This document shows, in pieces, positions 1 through 9,005 of a stretch of DNA of 60,047 nt. Origin of the DNA: JAWAFD01 sp964467175 (GTDB taxonomy: Archaea > Micrarchaeota > Micrarchaeia > Anstonellales > J096); the NCBI GenBank assembly GCA_964467175.1, contig CAYXNY010000045.1, positions 1-60,047 of the forward strand, in the 5' to 3' direction. The notes beneath the pieces were generated by a model that saw nothing but the letters and a program-made list of their open reading frames with translations, did no database searches and had not been told where the DNA came from. Position 1 is the stretch's first letter. Each line of letters starts with the position of its first letter. Position numbers and translations under genes: made by a program.

Positions 1-2001
1 AACCCGAACGCGAAACATGTCAAGGCGGAGTGCGGCGGAGAATTATTCTACATCGCGAAGGATGCTTACGAAATTCTGAAAGAACAGAAGGATATGAAGG
101 TTGTGGAAGAGATGGATGGAAAATATTTCCTAGAAAAAAAATGTGCATCCCCTCTTGGGGACGAGGTTCCCATCTACCCGGCCACATTCGTAGACCCAGG
201 AGAAGGAACCGGGGTGGTGATGAGCGTTCCGGCCCATGCCCCTTTGGACTATCTGGCGATGCGGGATTTGGGAATAGAGGAGCTTAGGCAGGTAATAGAG
301 ATAAAAGGATACGGAAAATATCCTGCGAAGGAAATCGTTGAAAAACTCGGGGTGAAAAATCAGAACGACCCGAAGGCGGAGGATGCGACAAAAATAATAT
401 ACAAAGCAGAAGCCCATGAAGGAAAAATGGTTGTTTCTCCGTATGCCGGAATGCCCGTTGTTGAAGCGAAAGAAAGGATAAAGCAGGATCTGATAGAGCA
501 AGGAAATGCGTTCGCATTTTGGCATATTGCAAACGGGCCCATCCTGAGCAGGGCAGGAGACAGGGTTTTTGTAAAAATAGTAAAAGACCAGTGGTTCATA
601 AACTACGCGGACAGAGAGTGGAAGGAAAAGGCGAAGAAGTGGATGGAGAGTATGGTCGCCATCCCGGAAGAGGAAAAGAAAGACATGCTAGCTGCAATAG
701 ACTGGTTCAAGGAGAAGGCATGCACAAGGGCAAGAGGGCTTGGAACAGCGTTTCCATTTGAAAAAGGTCAGATGATAGAAGCGTTGAGCGATTCAACCCT
801 TTACATGATGTTCTATACGGTTGCGCACAGGATAAAGGAGATTCCTCCGGAAGAGCTTGCGGAAGAATTTTTCGATTCTCTCTTTTTAGGAAAAGGAAAA
901 AACAAAAAAGCGCTCGAACTAAGAAAGGAGTTTGATTACTGGTATCCTCTTGACTCTCGGCACAGCGCCGCAGACCTTATCAAAAACCACCTTCCATTTT
1001 TTGTTCTCAACCACGTTGCCGTCCTTCCGGAAAACTACTGGCCCAAGCAGATCGTTGTGAACGGGTTTGTGCTCATGGAAGGAAAAAAGATGAGCAAGAG
1101 CATGGGCAATATTCTTCCGCTGAGGAAGGCAGTAAGGGAATACGGGGCCGATGTTATACGGCTTTCTGTTGTCAGCGGTGCAGAGCTTCTGCAGGACACG
1201 GATTTCAACAGAACTGTTGCCGAAGGAATAAAATCCCGGCTTGCTTTTTTCTACGAGCTTTTGAAATACGGAAAAAATGAGGATAGGAGCAGGGCTGGAA
1301 GATGGCTTCTTTCAAGGCTGCATAGAAAGTTGAAAGACGCAAAAAACCTTTACGAAAGGTTTGAGCTGAGGCGGCTTTCTTTGGACTGGTTTTACGACAT
1401 GCACAAGGATGTTGCATGGTACCTCAAGCGCTCCTCTTCGCCGGGCCTGAAAGAATTTTTTGAGATATGGCCCGTTTTATTTTCTCCATTCATTCCGTAT
1501 TTTGCCGAAGAGGTTTGGCATCAGCTCGGAAACAAAACTTTTGTATGCCTTGAGAGGTTCCCTTCTCCGGATGAGAGGGCTGTTAATGATGAGCTGGAAA
1601 AGGCCGAAGAAGTAATAATGTCCATAAGAGAAGATATAGAGAACATTTCGAGGATAGTTGGAAAAAAGCCGAATAGAATATATGTTTATGTTGCGGGCGA
1701 AAAGAAAAGAATGGCATACGAAATTTTAAGGGAGAAGAAAAACATAGGGGAATTCATGAAGAGTGCGAAGGGAATAATGGACCCCGCAGCCCTCCAGCAG
1801 ATGGCGAAGGGTTTGATGAAGAAGGTTCATTCCCTCCCTCCTTCCATTCCGTTCTCTTCTGAGTTTGAGCATGTTGCGGAGGCAAAGGATTTTCTTTCAA
1901 AAGAGTTTGGAGCAGAGGTTTTTGTTCTAAGCGAAGAGGAGGGGAAGCATGAAAAGGCAAAGCAGGCGCTTCCGCTTAAACCGGCGATAGTGATCGAATG
2001 A
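1..2001 (+). CDS. leuS: Leucyl-tRNA synthetase, 3' part (5' end outside window)
   Basis: Charges tRNA-Leu with leucine in the cytoplasm. The frame is open from base 1 (reads NPNAKHVKAECGG...), so the gene begins before the window; the first ATG at 94 is internal. Visible parts: the end of the CP1 editing domain with GTGVVMSVPAHAPLD (bases about 210-255), the catalytic KMSKS loop (GKKMSKSMGN, bases 1081-1110), then the helical anticodon-binding and C-terminal domains. The HIGH motif is missing because it lies upstream. About 667 residues of an archaeal-type enzyme that is normally about 950 long. The stop codon overlaps the ATG of trm5 (ATGA at 1998), so the two are translationally coupled. 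Family assignment is firm. Confidence 0.95.
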   Translation, partial: NPNAKHVKAECGGELFYIAKDAYEILKEQKDMKVVEEMDGKYFLEKKCASPLGDEVPIYPATFVDPGEGTGVVMSVPAHAPLDYLAMRDLGIEELRQVIEIKGYGKYPAKEIVEKLGVKNQNDPKAEDATKIIYKAEAHEGKMVVSPYAGMPVVEAKERIKQDLIEQGNAFAFWHIANGPILSRAGDRVFVKIVKDQWFINYADREWKEKAKKWMESMVAIPEEEKKDMLAAIDWFKEKACTRARGLGTAFPFEKGQMIEALSDSTLYMMFYTVAHRIKEIPPEELAEEFFDSLFLGKGKNKKALELRKEFDYWYPLDSRHSAADLIKNHLPFFVLNHVAVLPENYWPKQIVVNGFVLMEGKKMSKSMGNILPLRKAVREYGADVIRLSVVSGAELLQDTDFNRTVAEGIKSRLAFFYELLKYGKNEDRSRAGRWLLSRLHRKLKDAKNLYERFELRRLSLDWFYDMHKDVAWYLKRSSSPGLKEFFEIWPVLFSPFIPYFAEEVWHQLGNKTFVCLERFPSPDERAVNDELEKAEEVIMSIREDIENISRIVGKKPNRIYVYVAGEKKRMAYEILREKKNIGEFMKSAKGIMDPAALQQMAKGLMKKVHSLPPSIPFSSEFEHVAEAKDFLSKEFGAEVFVLSEEEGKHEKAKQALPLKPAIVIE

Positions 2002-3008
2002 TAGGCATAAAAGTAAAAAAAGAAAAAGCAGAAAAAATAAGAAAAAAGCTCATCTCCGAAAATGCGCTTTCGAATGATTTTATTCCTTTTTCAACCGGAG
2101 ATTATGTCTTTTTTCCTTTGAGCAAAGAAGTAAAAATTAAGGATGCGTATATTGTTGATGTAAATTTCAAAAAATCCGTCCGCAGGCCGCGTTCTCTTGA
2201 GGAGGCGCTCGATGAGATGGGAATATACGCAAAGGGAATCCTCTCCTCATTTGATATAATAGGAGATATCGCAATAGTTGAAATCCCGGATGCTTTGAAA
2301 GAAAAAGAAAAGGAAATCGGAGCGGCAATAATGAAGATCCACCCGAATGTTAAAACTGTTCTGAAAAAAGAAGGGCCGATGGCAGGAGAATTTAGGGTAA
2401 GGAAGTTCGGGTTTGTTGCTGGAAAAAGAACAACGAAAACCATCTACAAGGAGAATAATGTGAAGATGCACATGGATGTGGCGAGGGTTTATTTCTCCCC
2501 CCGCCTAAGCTATGAACGGGCAAGGATCGCGAGGAAGGTGAAGAAAAACGAGAAGGTGCTCGCTCTTTTTGCGGGCATAGGGCCATTTCCACTCGTAATA
2601 AAAAAACAAAAACCGGAAACAGAAATTGTTGCGGTAGAGATAAATCCCGAAGCAATTAAATACATGAAAAAAAACATGAAATTAAACAACTTGGATTTTG
2701 AAGTTATTGAGGGGGATGTTGCAAAAGTTCTTAAAGAGAAGAGATTTCAAGGATGGGCTGACAGGATTCTTATGCCCCTTCCAAGAGGGGGGGAGCATTT
2801 TCTAAAAAATGTTTTTGATGCCGCAAAAGACGGAACGATAGTTCATTTCTACACGTTCGCCTCCCTTCCATTTCCGCTGGATGACGCTGAGGATAAAGTT
2901 AAACGGTATCTGCCGGGAAATAGCTATAAAATAATCGAAAAAAGAATAGTCCGGCCTTTCGCGCCGAGAATAGTCCAGGTTGTTCTTGACATCAGAATTA
3001 TTAAATGA
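1998..3008 (+). CDS. trm5: tRNA (guanine37-N1)-methyltransferase Trm5
   Basis: Transfers methyl from SAM to N1 of G37 in tRNA, which prevents frameshifting; in archaea this is also the first step of wyosine formation on tRNA-Phe. 336 residues, usual for archaeal Trm5. The N-terminal part carries FDIIGDIAIVEIP, typical of the D1/D2 region. The class I methyltransferase core has the SAM loop LALFAGIGPFPLVI, an acidic strand end VAVEINPEA, and the catalytic MPLPRGG that replaces NPPY in this family. Starts inside the leuS stop codon. Its last 8 bases overlap the convergent presenilin-like gene. A later wyosine enzyme, Taw1, is encoded at 18540-19544. Confidence 0.93.
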   Translation: MIGIKVKKEKAEKIRKKLISENALSNDFIPFSTGDYVFFPLSKEVKIKDAYIVDVNFKKSVRRPRSLEEALDEMGIYAKGILSSFDIIGDIAIVEIPDALKEKEKEIGAAIMKIHPNVKTVLKKEGPMAGEFRVRKFGFVAGKRTTKTIYKENNVKMHMDVARVYFSPRLSYERARIARKVKKNEKVLALFAGIGPFPLVIKKQKPETEIVAVEINPEAIKYMKKNMKLNNLDFEVIEGDVAKVLKEKRFQGWADRILMPLPRGGEHFLKNVFDAAKDGTIVHFYTFASLPFPLDDAEDKVKRYLPGNSYKIIEKRIVRPFAPRIVQVVLDIRIIK

Positions 3009-3864
3009 AATAATTTACTGCTGCAACTCCATAAGCGACCAAATATGCGAGCGCAATTCCCAATGTTATGGGTGGAATTGCCGGAATTGTTTTTCTCTGC
3101 GTATAAAGGATGAATATCATAATCCAGAAGCCGACCAGCGCTCCTATAAATCCGGTCAGCATTGCACTCACTCCTATTTTGTATGCAGCAACCTCAACCA
3201 TTATTGGGGCAAGAAAATCGCCGGTTCCTATATCTATCCTTTCCTTTTTCGGCTTTCCTTCTACAATCACAGTTCTCTCCTGAGAAACAGTAAACGCCAC
3301 ATCCCTTTTTATTATTTCATTGGCCATCGTAACCATGTGTTTTGTTCTGAAAACGGCTATGTAATCGTAGATTGCCAGGAGAAGCAAAAAAAGAAAGGCG
3401 GCTCCGAGCGAAAGCGAAAATCCGAAAACAGCGCCCGCCCCTGCGGTTGCTACAACCGCGACAAAGTTTTTCCATTTTTTCGTAACCATCCTCGCGGTTC
3501 CCACCGCCAGCCCGCAGAGAACAGAGCCAGCCATCGCAGTTTCAACCTGCAAGAACGGCCGGACAAAAGAATACACGACTATTGAAGTTGCCATGGAAAT
3601 GATTCCAAACTCGATCAACCTGAAAAGCAGTTCCCCCTTGTAAAATTTTATAAGGACGAGCATGACTGCAGCGCCGATGAGAATGTAGAGCATCACCTGG
3701 AGCGAAGCGAGCGGAGACTGCCCCTCTTCAACGATTTTCATCTCCCTTATTACTTCATTTGTTTTCGCATCCTCGGTAATGAATGCGCCCGCGTACATCC
3801 CCAAAATCTGCGCAACAACGAAAAGAAGAAACACCCTTTTTATCAAACTAACCCCTTTCCGCAA
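3001..3864 (-). CDS. Presenilin/signal-peptide-peptidase-like intramembrane aspartyl protease
   Basis: Predicted to cleave membrane helices inside the lipid bilayer. 287 residues with about nine hydrophobic segments. The three family signatures are visible: YD on one helix (IYDYIAVF, Asp167), GxGD on the next (IGTGDFLAP, Asp216), and PAIPPITLG at 261-269 standing for the PAL motif. The loop between the catalytic helices is short and charged, as in archaeal homologues. It overlaps mcm by 17 bases and follows it on the same strand, so it is probably translated from the same mRNA; the functional link with replication is unclear. Substrates unknown. Archaeal homologue of presenilin by family (A22/PF06550 type). 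Confidence 0.88.
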   Translation of the reverse strand: MRKGVSLIKRVFLLFVVAQILGMYAGAFITEDAKTNEVIREMKIVEEGQSPLASLQVMLYILIGAAVMLVLIKFYKGELLFRLIEFGIISMATSIVVYSFVRPFLQVETAMAGSVLCGLAVGTARMVTKKWKNFVAVVATAGAGAVFGFSLSLGAAFLFLLLLAIYDYIAVFRTKHMVTMANEIIKRDVAFTVSQERTVIVEGKPKKERIDIGTGDFLAPIMVEVAAYKIGVSAMLTGFIGALVGFWIMIFILYTQRKTIPAIPPITLGIALAYLVAYGVAAVNYFI

Positions 3865-5896
3865 GCTTCACATGCCCCTGCTTCGGGCGGTAGATCACTC
3901 CTTTCCTTTCCAGCTCCTCAACTATCTTATCAACCTTGTATCTGTCAATTTCGTATCTCTCAGCTTCTTCATAGATGAGCTCAACCCCTACTTCATCGAA
4001 TTTTGAATTCAGCTCCCTTATTATCTCAAGCACCGTAGCTGCTTTTTCCCTTTCGGAATGGCTCCTTCCGGTGCTTATTATGTCCACATCCAGCTTCCCG
4101 GTTTCCCTGTCCATCATCGCCTGCTCCATCATGTATTTCATCAGATCTATCGCGGCTTGCGCATCCTTTTTCTCAACATCGTTGCTGAGCCTCATCTTTG
4201 CGTTTGCCTCCGCAAGCCTTATCAGCCCCTCAAGATACCGGGGCGTTATTGCAACGCTTCCCTGCTTCTGGCCCATCCCCCTCAGCTCAACATAAAATTC
4301 CTTTATCAAATCCGCGGCTTCCTTTGTAAGCTTCGGCCGTATGTTCCTCCTTGCATATGCGATATATTTTCTTAACAGCTCGGTTTCTATGGGCGGGCTT
4401 GCCATCTCCTCCGTCTGCATGGATTCCATGTGCAGTCTCAGGATGTGGCTTGCGAGCTTCTCATCCTTTGCGGTGTCAAGCACATCTATTATTGGGAAAA
4501 GAAGGTCGAACCTCGAAAGAAGGGACGGAGGGACGTCAAACTGCTCTGGAATGTTTTTCGTCTGCTGGAACCTCCCGAACCTAGGGTTCGCGGCCGCGAT
4601 TATTGCTGTTTTCGCCTTGAACCGGGCGACTATTCCGGCCTTTGCCACGCTTACTGTCTGGCTTTCCATCACTTCATGCAGCGCCCCCCGGTCGTCCTCG
4701 TTTATCTTGTCAAACTCATCTATCGCGGCTAGCCCGCCGCTTGCGAGAACAAGCGCTCCTGCCTTCAGCGTCCAGCCGCCTTCTCCCAGCTCGTCCTTTT
4801 CTGCGCTCGCGGTAAGCCCGACTCCCGACACACTTTTTCCGCTTACATATATGCTTTTCGGCGCTATCTTGTCAACCTGCAGCAAGAATCTCGTTTTCGC
4901 AATTCCAGGGTCGCCGACGAGCAGGATGTGGATATCATCCCTTATATGCGCGCCGCTTTTTGTAAGTTTGTCCTTAGTTCCCCCAAAAAGTTGCAGCGCG
5001 ATTCCTTTTTTGATTTCAGTGTACCCGTATATATCCGGGGCAACAGAGCTCACTATCCTCTCTTCGATATCCGGCATGCTCGCGAGTTCGAGTATTTTTT
5101 TCTCATCCTCCTTGCTTATATCCACCTCTTCAAAATCTTTCTGCAACGGCTTTATGTGAACTGTGTCAAGGTATCTTGAGAATATAAGCTCCCTCTTTCC
5201 GGTAGTTTTCAGCGGAGGCATCAGCCTCAGTATTCCGGTTATTTCTATATTCTGCCCCGGGACAACAGAATTCACCAGGTCATCCTCCATGACTATATGG
5301 AGCTTCGCGGCCGGCGTACCGCTCCTCACCCTCTCCAGCAGGTCTTGAATCTCCGCCCTCTGCAGGTCCACAAACTTGCTCTCATCTATCATCTGGCTGA
5401 GGCTTCCCTTTTTGCACAGAGGACATCTGCCCGGAGGGGCGAAGTCCCTTGTGACATGGAACCTGAATATCTCATCGCACGCCTGGCATTTGTAAACAGC
5501 CACGCTTACCTTATGCATCACTTCCGCCCTTCTTGTGATGATCCCTTTGAAGGTAATCAGCTTGTTTATGCTATTGGAATCTATCTGCTCTATGAGCATG
5601 TCGCTTTCTGGAAGGTTGTAAAACCGAACATGGGGCGCGAACTTCATTTCTGTTGGGAGGGCGAACTCCATTTCCTGTATCTTTTCCTCAGCCGCCTTTA
5701 TCGTGCTGTCCGGCTCGTTTATCAGAAAGTCCGCGAGCGCAGGGTCGTATTTTTCAACATCCCGGTAGTCTATTTCAAGGCTTCGCTTTCCGGGGTAGGT
5801 TGAGAGGAGCCGGTTTATCTGCTCCTTGTATTTCTTTATAGAATAGAGCTCTTCGAATGCATTCTTTATGTTTGTCAGGTCAAGTTCCTCTGCCAT
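3848..5896 (-). CDS. mcm: Replicative DNA helicase MCM
   Basis: Hexameric ATPase that unwinds DNA at the replication fork. 682 residues, normal for archaeal MCM. N-terminal domain with a zinc knuckle (Cys137, Cys140, Cys158, Cys161 in CQAC...CPLC). AAA+ core with Walker A GDPGIAKT (328-335), Walker B LAAIDEFDK (389-397), ANPRFGRF around sensor 1 (436-443) and the arginine finger SRFD (461-464). C-terminal winged helix (last 80 residues, ending in GVIYRPKQGHVKLAERG). No intein is present, although MCM is a frequent intein host. A TATA-like ATTTTAAAAAC lies about 40 bases before the start. Downstream gene overlaps by 17 bases. Confidence 0.97.
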   Translation of the reverse strand: MAEELDLTNIKNAFEELYSIKKYKEQINRLLSTYPGKRSLEIDYRDVEKYDPALADFLINEPDSTIKAAEEKIQEMEFALPTEMKFAPHVRFYNLPESDMLIEQIDSNSINKLITFKGIITRRAEVMHKVSVAVYKCQACDEIFRFHVTRDFAPPGRCPLCKKGSLSQMIDESKFVDLQRAEIQDLLERVRSGTPAAKLHIVMEDDLVNSVVPGQNIEITGILRLMPPLKTTGKRELIFSRYLDTVHIKPLQKDFEEVDISKEDEKKILELASMPDIEERIVSSVAPDIYGYTEIKKGIALQLFGGTKDKLTKSGAHIRDDIHILLVGDPGIAKTRFLLQVDKIAPKSIYVSGKSVSGVGLTASAEKDELGEGGWTLKAGALVLASGGLAAIDEFDKINEDDRGALHEVMESQTVSVAKAGIVARFKAKTAIIAAANPRFGRFQQTKNIPEQFDVPPSLLSRFDLLFPIIDVLDTAKDEKLASHILRLHMESMQTEEMASPPIETELLRKYIAYARRNIRPKLTKEAADLIKEFYVELRGMGQKQGSVAITPRYLEGLIRLAEANAKMRLSNDVEKKDAQAAIDLMKYMMEQAMMDRETGKLDVDIISTGRSHSEREKAATVLEIIRELNSKFDEVGVELIYEEAERYEIDRYKVDKIVEELERKGVIYRPKQGHVKLAERG

Positions 5897-5998
5897 GCTC
5901 TCCCCGTAGCCCTACTTTTCTGTGCATTTGTTTTTAAAATCTACTGGGCCTCACTTCCACTATTTTTTAAACCTTTCGCCCCTCTCATTTTTAAAAAA

Positions 5999-6018
5999 GT
6001 TGCCTCGGAATTTTTGAC
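5999..6018 (-). repeat. 20-bp repeat shared with IS-type ends at 7232 and 21958
   Basis: On the minus strand this reads GTCAAAAATTCCGAGGCAAC, differing by one base from the copies at 7232-7251 (minus strand) and 21958-21977 (plus strand). It lies 7 bases after the TPR stop codon, between that gene and mcm. The other two copies form the tip of a longer IS605-like right-end sequence; only the tip is present here, so it is either a remnant or a preferred target. Confidence 0.6.
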
Positions 6019-6024
6019 AATTAT

Positions 6025-7200
6025 TCAAAGCTTCATCAGGATCTCGTACCTCTCGTCCTCGCTCAAATTCAGCGAGAGGAGAAGCTCCTTCATTATTCTG
6101 TATCTGCTCTCTTTATCGTAGAGGGCCGAGAGTTTTTTTGAGAATATTTTTATCAGCGCAAACCTTAATTTCCTCAGCAAGGTGAGCACGGATTGAAACT
6201 CCCCTTCGCCTTTTTTCATAAACTCCTCCGCCTTCTCCATCTCCTGCGTTCCTAATATGGACACAACCCGCTTGTTCCTGAGCAGGCCGAGTTTTTTTAT
6301 AATCTTCACAATTTCCGGGGTTCCTATTGTTGCAGATGAGAAGTCCGCAATAGCACTATCTACCGCCTTTATGCCCTCCACGTCTATGCTGAGCAGGTTT
6401 GAAAATTTTATTTTTTCCGGAGGAACCTCCAATATCTCCTCCCTGAATCTTTCCACTATGCTCCTTGTATAAGGTGGCAGGAGGGTTGTGTCTATCTTCC
6501 CGTCTTTTTTGAAGCTTTTTATGAATCCAAGCGTGTCATCGTTCACATCCCTGATAAAAAATAGTAGAAGCGCTTCCCATTTCAATCTATCGCTTTTTCC
6601 AGTGTATTCATCAAATTCTTTCTTTTCGAACATCCTTTCATACAGGTCCTTTATCCTCATCGCAATCAATCTACTTGACTGAAAATCGCCGAACCTTTTC
6701 CTCAGCTCCTCTAATTTTTCCGGCTCTATCGGATAGTCCTTGAGCATGTTGTATATGTCTATTAGTGTAGGGTCCGGAAAGAACGAGTAGATATCCTTGT
6801 CCTCCTTCTCCATTTCCACATAGATATCCATGGATATGAATGAAACATCCCCCTCCAAAAGATCCGAATTGTTATAAACGTAATTATATTCCTCAACAGC
6901 CCTTTTCTCCTCCCCCAGCGATGAATAAACCATCGCAAGCTTGTAATGAGCCTTTATATTGTCCGGCTCCTTGTCCACCACTTTCAACAGGTCCTCCTTT
7001 GCTTTTTTCAGGTAAACATCCCTCTCTTCCAGAACCCTTGTTGAGAGTTTGTAGTATGTTGTTGCGCGGTTGTAAAGAACCTCAGGGTCCTCCTCAAAAT
7101 TAACAGCCAAATCATAAGCTAAGTTTGCGTTTTTGTAATCGTTGTTCGCATAGAAAAGATTTCCCGCCGCGTTGAACACCCTTGCATCCAATGTTTCCAT
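6025..7200 (-). CDS. TPR-repeat protein, function unknown
   Basis: 391 residues, soluble, no signal peptide. The first 130 residues contain at least three tetratricopeptide repeats (FNAAGNLFYANNDYKNANLAY, DPEVLYNRATTYYKLS, DNIKAHYKLAMVYSSLGEEK), so it probably acts as a scaffold for protein contacts. The remaining two thirds are helical, charged and not recognised. A TATA-like CTTTAAAAG at 7225-7233 is 25-30 bases before the ATG, consistent with a leaderless transcript; this promoter directly abuts the IS-end repeat at 7230-7290, so the insertion may have supplied or moved the promoter. Co-directional with mcm but separated by 128 bases. Confidence 0.75.
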   Translation of the reverse strand: METLDARVFNAAGNLFYANNDYKNANLAYDLAVNFEEDPEVLYNRATTYYKLSTRVLEERDVYLKKAKEDLLKVVDKEPDNIKAHYKLAMVYSSLGEEKRAVEEYNYVYNNSDLLEGDVSFISMDIYVEMEKEDKDIYSFFPDPTLIDIYNMLKDYPIEPEKLEELRKRFGDFQSSRLIAMRIKDLYERMFEKKEFDEYTGKSDRLKWEALLLFFIRDVNDDTLGFIKSFKKDGKIDTTLLPPYTRSIVERFREEILEVPPEKIKFSNLLSIDVEGIKAVDSAIADFSSATIGTPEIVKIIKKLGLLRNKRVVSILGTQEMEKAEEFMKKGEGEFQSVLTLLRKLRFALIKIFSKKLSALYDKESRYRIMKELLLSLNLSEDERYEILMKL

Positions 7201-7229
7201 GCTCTTTTAATTTAGCGAAAAATCTTTTA

Positions 7230-7290
7230 AAGTTGCCTCAGAATTTTTGACTGCATGGGTGTCAAGAAATCCATGGCCTTTAGGCCGTGG
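7230..7290 (-). mobile_element. IS605/TnpB-type right-end (omega-RNA-like) relic
   Basis: Read on the minus strand, this 61-bp stretch contains the hairpin CCACGGCCTAAAGGCCATGG followed by ATTTCTTGACACCCATGCAG and the tip GTCAAAAATTCTGAGGCAAC. It matches 21918-21979 (plus strand) at about 58 of 62 positions. A hairpin close to a fixed right boundary is typical of the ends of TnpB-encoding IS elements, whose 3' region makes the guide RNA. It points away from the tnpB remnant at 7358, so it is not that gene's own 3' end in normal order. Confidence 0.6.
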
Positions 7291-7357
7291 ATGAATTACC
7301 GCACCTCCGGAATCGAGGCCTCCAAGGCTTTATAAAGCATTTTTCAGACGTATTTTC

Positions 7358-8200
7358 ATGAGAATACGCTCCTAGAAATTTCGTCTCTACCCATCAAAGC
7401 TTCAGGAAAAGCAGATGAACGAACATCTGTACAGTTGAAAAGAGCTATGGAATTCTCTTCTTGAATACACAAAAAACTTCTACAGACGAACAGGAAAGTT
7501 CCCAACAAGAAAACAATTATACCTGCAAACAAAAGGAACACTGTTGTTCTCTCAGGTCGCACAGAACATAGCAGACAGATTGTTCAAGTGCATAAGAGGA
7601 ATGGTTCTTAGAAAAAAGGCAGGAATTAAGGCAGGCTTTCCAAGGTTCAAATCAACCGAAAGGGTGAAATCCTTCACCTACCCACAGTTTGGGTTCAAAT
7701 TAGATGAAAAGCTTGAACTCTCAGGAATAGGAAAGGTTTCAATAAAAAAACACAGAGAGGTTAAAGGATATTCGCTCGGAGAAACAGGAAAAACAAAAAG
7801 GATATGGCTGGCTAGGGAGGTTCTTGCGGATGAGGTTAAAAAGAATGGAGGGAGGATATGCGGGAGAAGAAAGGGTTGGTATTTTGAATCGTCCGTAGGA
7901 GTAGACCACAAAAAGCTAAAGGAAGCTGAAGAGGTGTACGGATTTACATATAGAAAAATTCAAAGGATAAAGGACTATGGCAGGTTTATGCTTATTGATG
8001 AGAGGATGGTTGTATTCTACTCTGGGAATGTTGGGTTTGTGTATCACGGCGGGCTTGGAGAGTTGATAATGAATTTAGTCATGTTGAAAATAGATGCGCC
8101 AAAAAGATTGAACATGAGAATAGATTCTATTCTAAAAAGTATTATAAAGGCGATAGATGAGGCTCACAAGAAAGCGCCGATGATTCCTGCGAGCGAATAG
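7358..8200 (+). pseudogene. tnpB: tnpB remnant (N-terminal part, two nonsense codons) joined to a foreign C-terminal segment
   Basis: Frame starting at ATG 7358 reads MRIRS*KFRLYPSKLQEKQ...LYS*KELWNSLLEYTKNFY...KGTLLFSQVAQNIADRLFK...GFPRFKS, the N-terminal half of a TnpB RNA-guided nuclease. In-frame stops TAG (7373-7375) and TGA (7436-7438) kill it; a TATAAAG at 7330 marks its old promoter. Similarity ends near 7905 (GWYFESSVGVD), just where the RuvC catalytic domain should begin. The frame continues to 8200 with a sequence unlike TnpB (GRFMLIDERMVVFYSGNVGF), perhaps the tail of a phospholipase-D-like or regulator gene; that part I do not recognise. The last 37 bases overlap the opposite gene. 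An open subframe 7544-8200 survives but is unlikely to be functional. Confidence 0.75.
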
Positions 8201-8961
8201 ATCAAACCCTCAAACGGAGAAAAAAGAAGCGTCCCGTGGTTTACTGCCTTGCAGTCGGAAATGAAATCCGAATGAACATCAACAGCAAACCCCGCCTCCT
8301 GCCTAACAACAGAGCTGGATTGGGACTGGGCGTATATTTTTCCGGCGAATAGCTCCTCCTCGCCATAAACAATTTCATAGGTTACGCTCTTATTGCTTCT
8401 GGGGGGCACATAAACCGGTTTTGAGAACTCCCATCCAAGAACTCCTTGTGAAGAAATTATGAGAATATCGCCGGAATCAACCTTGTTTTCTATTGTTATG
8501 GTAAAAACAGCTGGCTGGTCTATCCCGACCGTCTGCTTCTGGGGTTTGACGGAAAGGCCCAGGGTGTCGTGCGTTATTTCAACCATTACAAAAAATCTAT
8601 ACACTCCGAGAAGCTCGCCATTCCCTTCGTCCTCAACGTTTATTTCTATCGTGTAATTTCCTTCTTTTGCATCCGGCGGGGAGGTAAGGGAAACCTGCAG
8701 AGGATTTCCGTATATCTTGCTCGGGGTGGATTTCCATTTAGGGGGAAGGGCCCATGCGTACGCATAATCGTAATTCCCTCCTCTTCCGAACTTTCCTCCT
8801 TCAAAAACCTTTGGGTATACCTCAACGGCTATCGTTTGCCCCGGGCCTATCTTTCCGATATAAACTGTTTCATTTTCAGAAATTTCCCTTATTACCGGGG
8901 ATACCAGCTGGATGGAAAAAAGAAGGTGAAAAAACAAAAACAAAGCAACAATTTTTTTCAT
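8164..8961 (-). CDS. Secreted/membrane-anchored Ig-like domain protein, function unknown
   Basis: 265 residues. An N-terminal signal peptide (MKKIVALFLFFHLLFSIQLVSP) is followed by a beta-rich ectodomain: KEGNYTIEINVEDEGNGELLGVY and VGIDQPAVFTITIENK look like strands of two Ig/CARDB-type folds found in archaeal surface proteins. A short hydrophobic tail (GLIYSLAGIIGAFL) ends the protein and probably anchors it, leaving most of it outside the cell. One Cys pair is not obvious. The stop lies within the tail of the tnpB remnant on the other strand, so the gene's last residues may have been altered by that insertion. Exact family not recognised. Confidence 0.7.
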   Translation of the reverse strand: MKKIVALFLFFHLLFSIQLVSPVIREISENETVYIGKIGPGQTIAVEVYPKVFEGGKFGRGGNYDYAYAWALPPKWKSTPSKIYGNPLQVSLTSPPDAKEGNYTIEINVEDEGNGELLGVYRFFVMVEITHDTLGLSVKPQKQTVGIDQPAVFTITIENKVDSGDILIISSQGVLGWEFSKPVYVPPRSNKSVTYEIVYGEEELFAGKIYAQSQSSSVVRQEAGFAVDVHSDFISDCKAVNHGTLLFSPFEGLIYSLAGIIGAFL

Positions 8962-9005
8962 GCTGTTTGTTGATGCGTTTAAATTTAAATAACTTTCCCT
9001 CTGCT

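Noticed and set aside
4341..5159. 272-codon frame on the plus strand.
   Set aside because: Antisense to the AAA+ core of mcm.
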